A DNA stretch of 64,000 bases, from the NCBI GenBank assembly GCA_048265065.1, contig JBLXCH010000005.1, forward strand, positions 1 to 64,000, in the 5' to 3' direction. A program made the position numbers and the translations under genes. Positions within the stretch are counted from its first letter, which is position 1. Every line of letters starts with the position of its first letter. Below the pieces are notes generated by a model, which made no database searches, was not told where the DNA came from, and was given only the letters and a program-made list of their open reading frames with translations. Below, in pieces: positions 62,553-64,000 of this stretch. Source of the stretch: Motiliproteus sp048265065 (GTDB taxonomy: Bacteria > Pseudomonadota > Gammaproteobacteria > Pseudomonadales > Balneatricaceae).

Positions 62553-64000
62553 ATGAGTCATCAATCCGACCTTATCAGTACAGACATTAATGCTTACCTT
62601 GCTCAGCACGAACGCAAGGAATTACTGCGTCTATTAACCTGCGGTAATGTTGACGACGGCAAGAGCACGCTGATTGGCCGTCTACTTCATGATTCCAAAA
62701 TGATCTATGAAGACCAACTAGAAGCGATCAAATCAGACAGTGTAAAGTCCGGCACCACCGGTGGTGAAGTTGACCTTGCTTTATTAGTTGACGGTTTACA
62801 GGCAGAACGTGAGCAAGGCATCACCATCGATGTCGCTTACCGTTATTTCTCAACCGCCAAACGGAAGTTCATTATTGCTGACACCCCAGGGCATGAGCAG
62901 TACACACGTAACATGGCAACCGGCGCATCAACCTGTGATCTAGCTGTCATCCTGATTGACGCGCGTCATGGTGTACAAAAACAAACTAAACGCCATAGCT
63001 TTATTACTTCTCTATTGGGTATTAAGCACACGATTATTGCCGTCAACAAAATGGACTTAATGGATTTCAGCGAAGATACCTTCAATGAAATCAAACGTGA
63101 TTTCGAAGAATTTGCGACTCAGCTTGAGCTTAATGATGTGCACTTTGTGCCATTGTCAGCCCTTAACGGTGACAATGTGGTTAACAAGAGCGAGAACATG
63201 CCGTGGTACAGCGGCGAGCCGCTCATGAGCATCCTTGAGCACGTTGAGATTGCTGCTGACAAAAACATGAAAGACTTACGCTTTCCTGTTCAGTACGTTA
63301 ACCGCCCTAACCTCAACTTCCGTGGTTACTGCGGCACGTTAGCCTCGGGTATCGTGCACCCTGGCGACGAAATTACGGTGTTGCCATCAGGTAAACAGAG
63401 CAAAGTTAAGTCCATCGTTACTTTTGACGGTGACCTAGAATACGCTTTCGCACCGATGTCAGTGACCTTAACATTAGAAGATGAGATCGATGTTAGTCGC
63501 GGCGACATGATCGTTCACTCCAGCGCGGTTCCAGCAGTTATCAACCGCTTTGATGCTCACCTAGTATGGATGAACGAAGAAACCATGTTACCGGGCAAAG
63601 AGTATCTGGTTAAAATTGGTACGACTACGGTCAGTGGTCGTATCTCCACATTACGTCACAAGATTGACGTCAACACGATGGAGCAAACGCCAAGTAACTC
63701 ATTGAATCTAAATGAAATCGCTTTATGCGATATCAACTTGGACCGCCCTGTTGTTGCCGATGATTACAATTCACACCATGGCACCGGCAGCTTTATCGTT
63801 ATTGATCGCTTAACAAACCTAACTGTTGCTGCGGGTATGATCGCCGCAGGATCAGCATTTGAAGTCGACGAAGTTGCCTTAAGCGACGTCTCACAGGTAT
63901 CCGCCAATGATCGTGCGTTACGCCTTGGTCAAAAAGCGGCTGCATTGTATATCGTCGATGCTTCAGCCGAGAATCGTAATGCTGTGGCCTATGCCCTTGA
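62553..64000 (+). CDS. cysN: Sulfate adenylyltransferase subunit 1 (CysN), C-terminal end beyond the window
   Basis: 482 residues are visible from the ATG at 62553. GTPase motifs: GNVDDGKSTLIGRLLHDS, DTPGHEQYTRNMATGAS, NKMDLMD; the later beta-barrel domains follow (YCGTLASGIVHPGDEI, HLVWMNEETMLPGKEY). CysN couples GTP hydrolysis to APS formation by CysD. E. coli CysN ends near residue 475, but this frame continues: the last visible residues align to the junction and start of a fused APS kinase (LGQK then AAALY) yet the P-loop GLSGxGKS of CysC is replaced by DASAENRNA. The fusion may carry a degenerate kinase-like tail; the edge of the window prevents a decision. Confidence 0.93.
   Translation, partial: MSHQSDLISTDINAYLAQHERKELLRLLTCGNVDDGKSTLIGRLLHDSKMIYEDQLEAIKSDSVKSGTTGGEVDLALLVDGLQAEREQGITIDVAYRYFSTAKRKFIIADTPGHEQYTRNMATGASTCDLAVILIDARHGVQKQTKRHSFITSLLGIKHTIIAVNKMDLMDFSEDTFNEIKRDFEEFATQLELNDVHFVPLSALNGDNVVNKSENMPWYSGEPLMSILEHVEIAADKNMKDLRFPVQYVNRPNLNFRGYCGTLASGIVHPGDEITVLPSGKQSKVKSIVTFDGDLEYAFAPMSVTLTLEDEIDVSRGDMIVHSSAVPAVINRFDAHLVWMNEETMLPGKEYLVKIGTTTVSGRISTLRHKIDVNTMEQTPSNSLNLNEIALCDINLDRPVVADDYNSHHGTGSFIVIDRLTNLTVAAGMIAAGSAFEVDEVALSDVSQVSANDRALRLGQKAAALYIVDASAENRNAVAYAL

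Overview
The window looks like chromosomal DNA of a marine-type gammaproteobacterium (Oceanospirillales/Marinobacter-like in flavour). This is inferred from gene content, not from any marker-gene search: TtcA, EpmC, EfpL, MaoP (DUF413), FlgO/FlgP/FlgT, CysI plus DUF934, GlnK-AmtB and an MksFEB-type condensin occur together at moderate GC. I see no insertion sequence, integrase, prophage or CRISPR array.

Layout. 1-9238 (minus): a tightly packed exopolysaccharide operon of the XrtA/PEP-CTERM style (amidotransferase cut by the window edge, FemAB-like protein, polysaccharide deacetylase, GT4, GT2, an 871-residue RIFT-barrel/PcRGLX-like protein, a BcsL/CelD-like acyltransferase). It is divergent from a polyprenyl-phosphate sugar-1-phosphate transferase at 9679-11085. 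11172-24000: housekeeping genes (YbiB, DeaD helicase, prephenate dehydratase, SCO1, EpmC, TtcA, RecQ, UPF0149, glycine-zipper lipoprotein, BolA) with several unassigned proteins. The SCO1 gene contains a 100-N scaffold gap flanked by identical 77-bp ends, which is an assembly artefact. 24036-33064: polyphosphate kinase, a receiver-CheC protein and a diguanylate cyclase, DUF2333, DUF192, a PnuC-like membrane protein, a chemoreceptor and a second SCO-like protein.

33137-38783 (minus): a three-gene SMC/condensin operon (MksF, MksE, MksB; the same architecture as JetA, JetB, JetC of Wadjet) with no JetD nuclease gene in the window. The flap endonuclease gene xni lies directly upstream. tRNA-Asn(GUU) and tRNA-Pro(UGG) follow behind a strong stable-RNA promoter. 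40467-47332: a coiled-coil protein, a second chemoreceptor with unusual topology, MaoP, and two divergent class V aminotransferases. 47624-49302: GlnK and AmtB for ammonium uptake. 49507-51383: a DUF3455 protein with an ECF sigma factor and a membrane anti-sigma factor. 51471-55951: RlmB, ferrochelatase and the FlgP/FlgO/FlgT flagellar outer-ring genes. 56083-64000: EfpL, then assimilatory sulfur genes (CysG siroheme synthase, DUF934, CysI-type sulfite reductase, TauE-like exporter, CysD, CysN). The CysG product siroheme is the cofactor of the reductase, and CysDN makes the APS that enters the pathway.

A recurring feature is short tandem duplication (8-20 bp units) both inside genes (FemAB linker, acyltransferase N-terminus, membrane helix of 15068-15565, BolA start) and at gene ends. 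The strongest candidates for a second look are the nuclease-less Mks/Jet operon, the apparently degenerate APS-kinase-like tail of CysN, the chemoreceptor without an N-terminal membrane helix, and the repeat-encoded protein segments.
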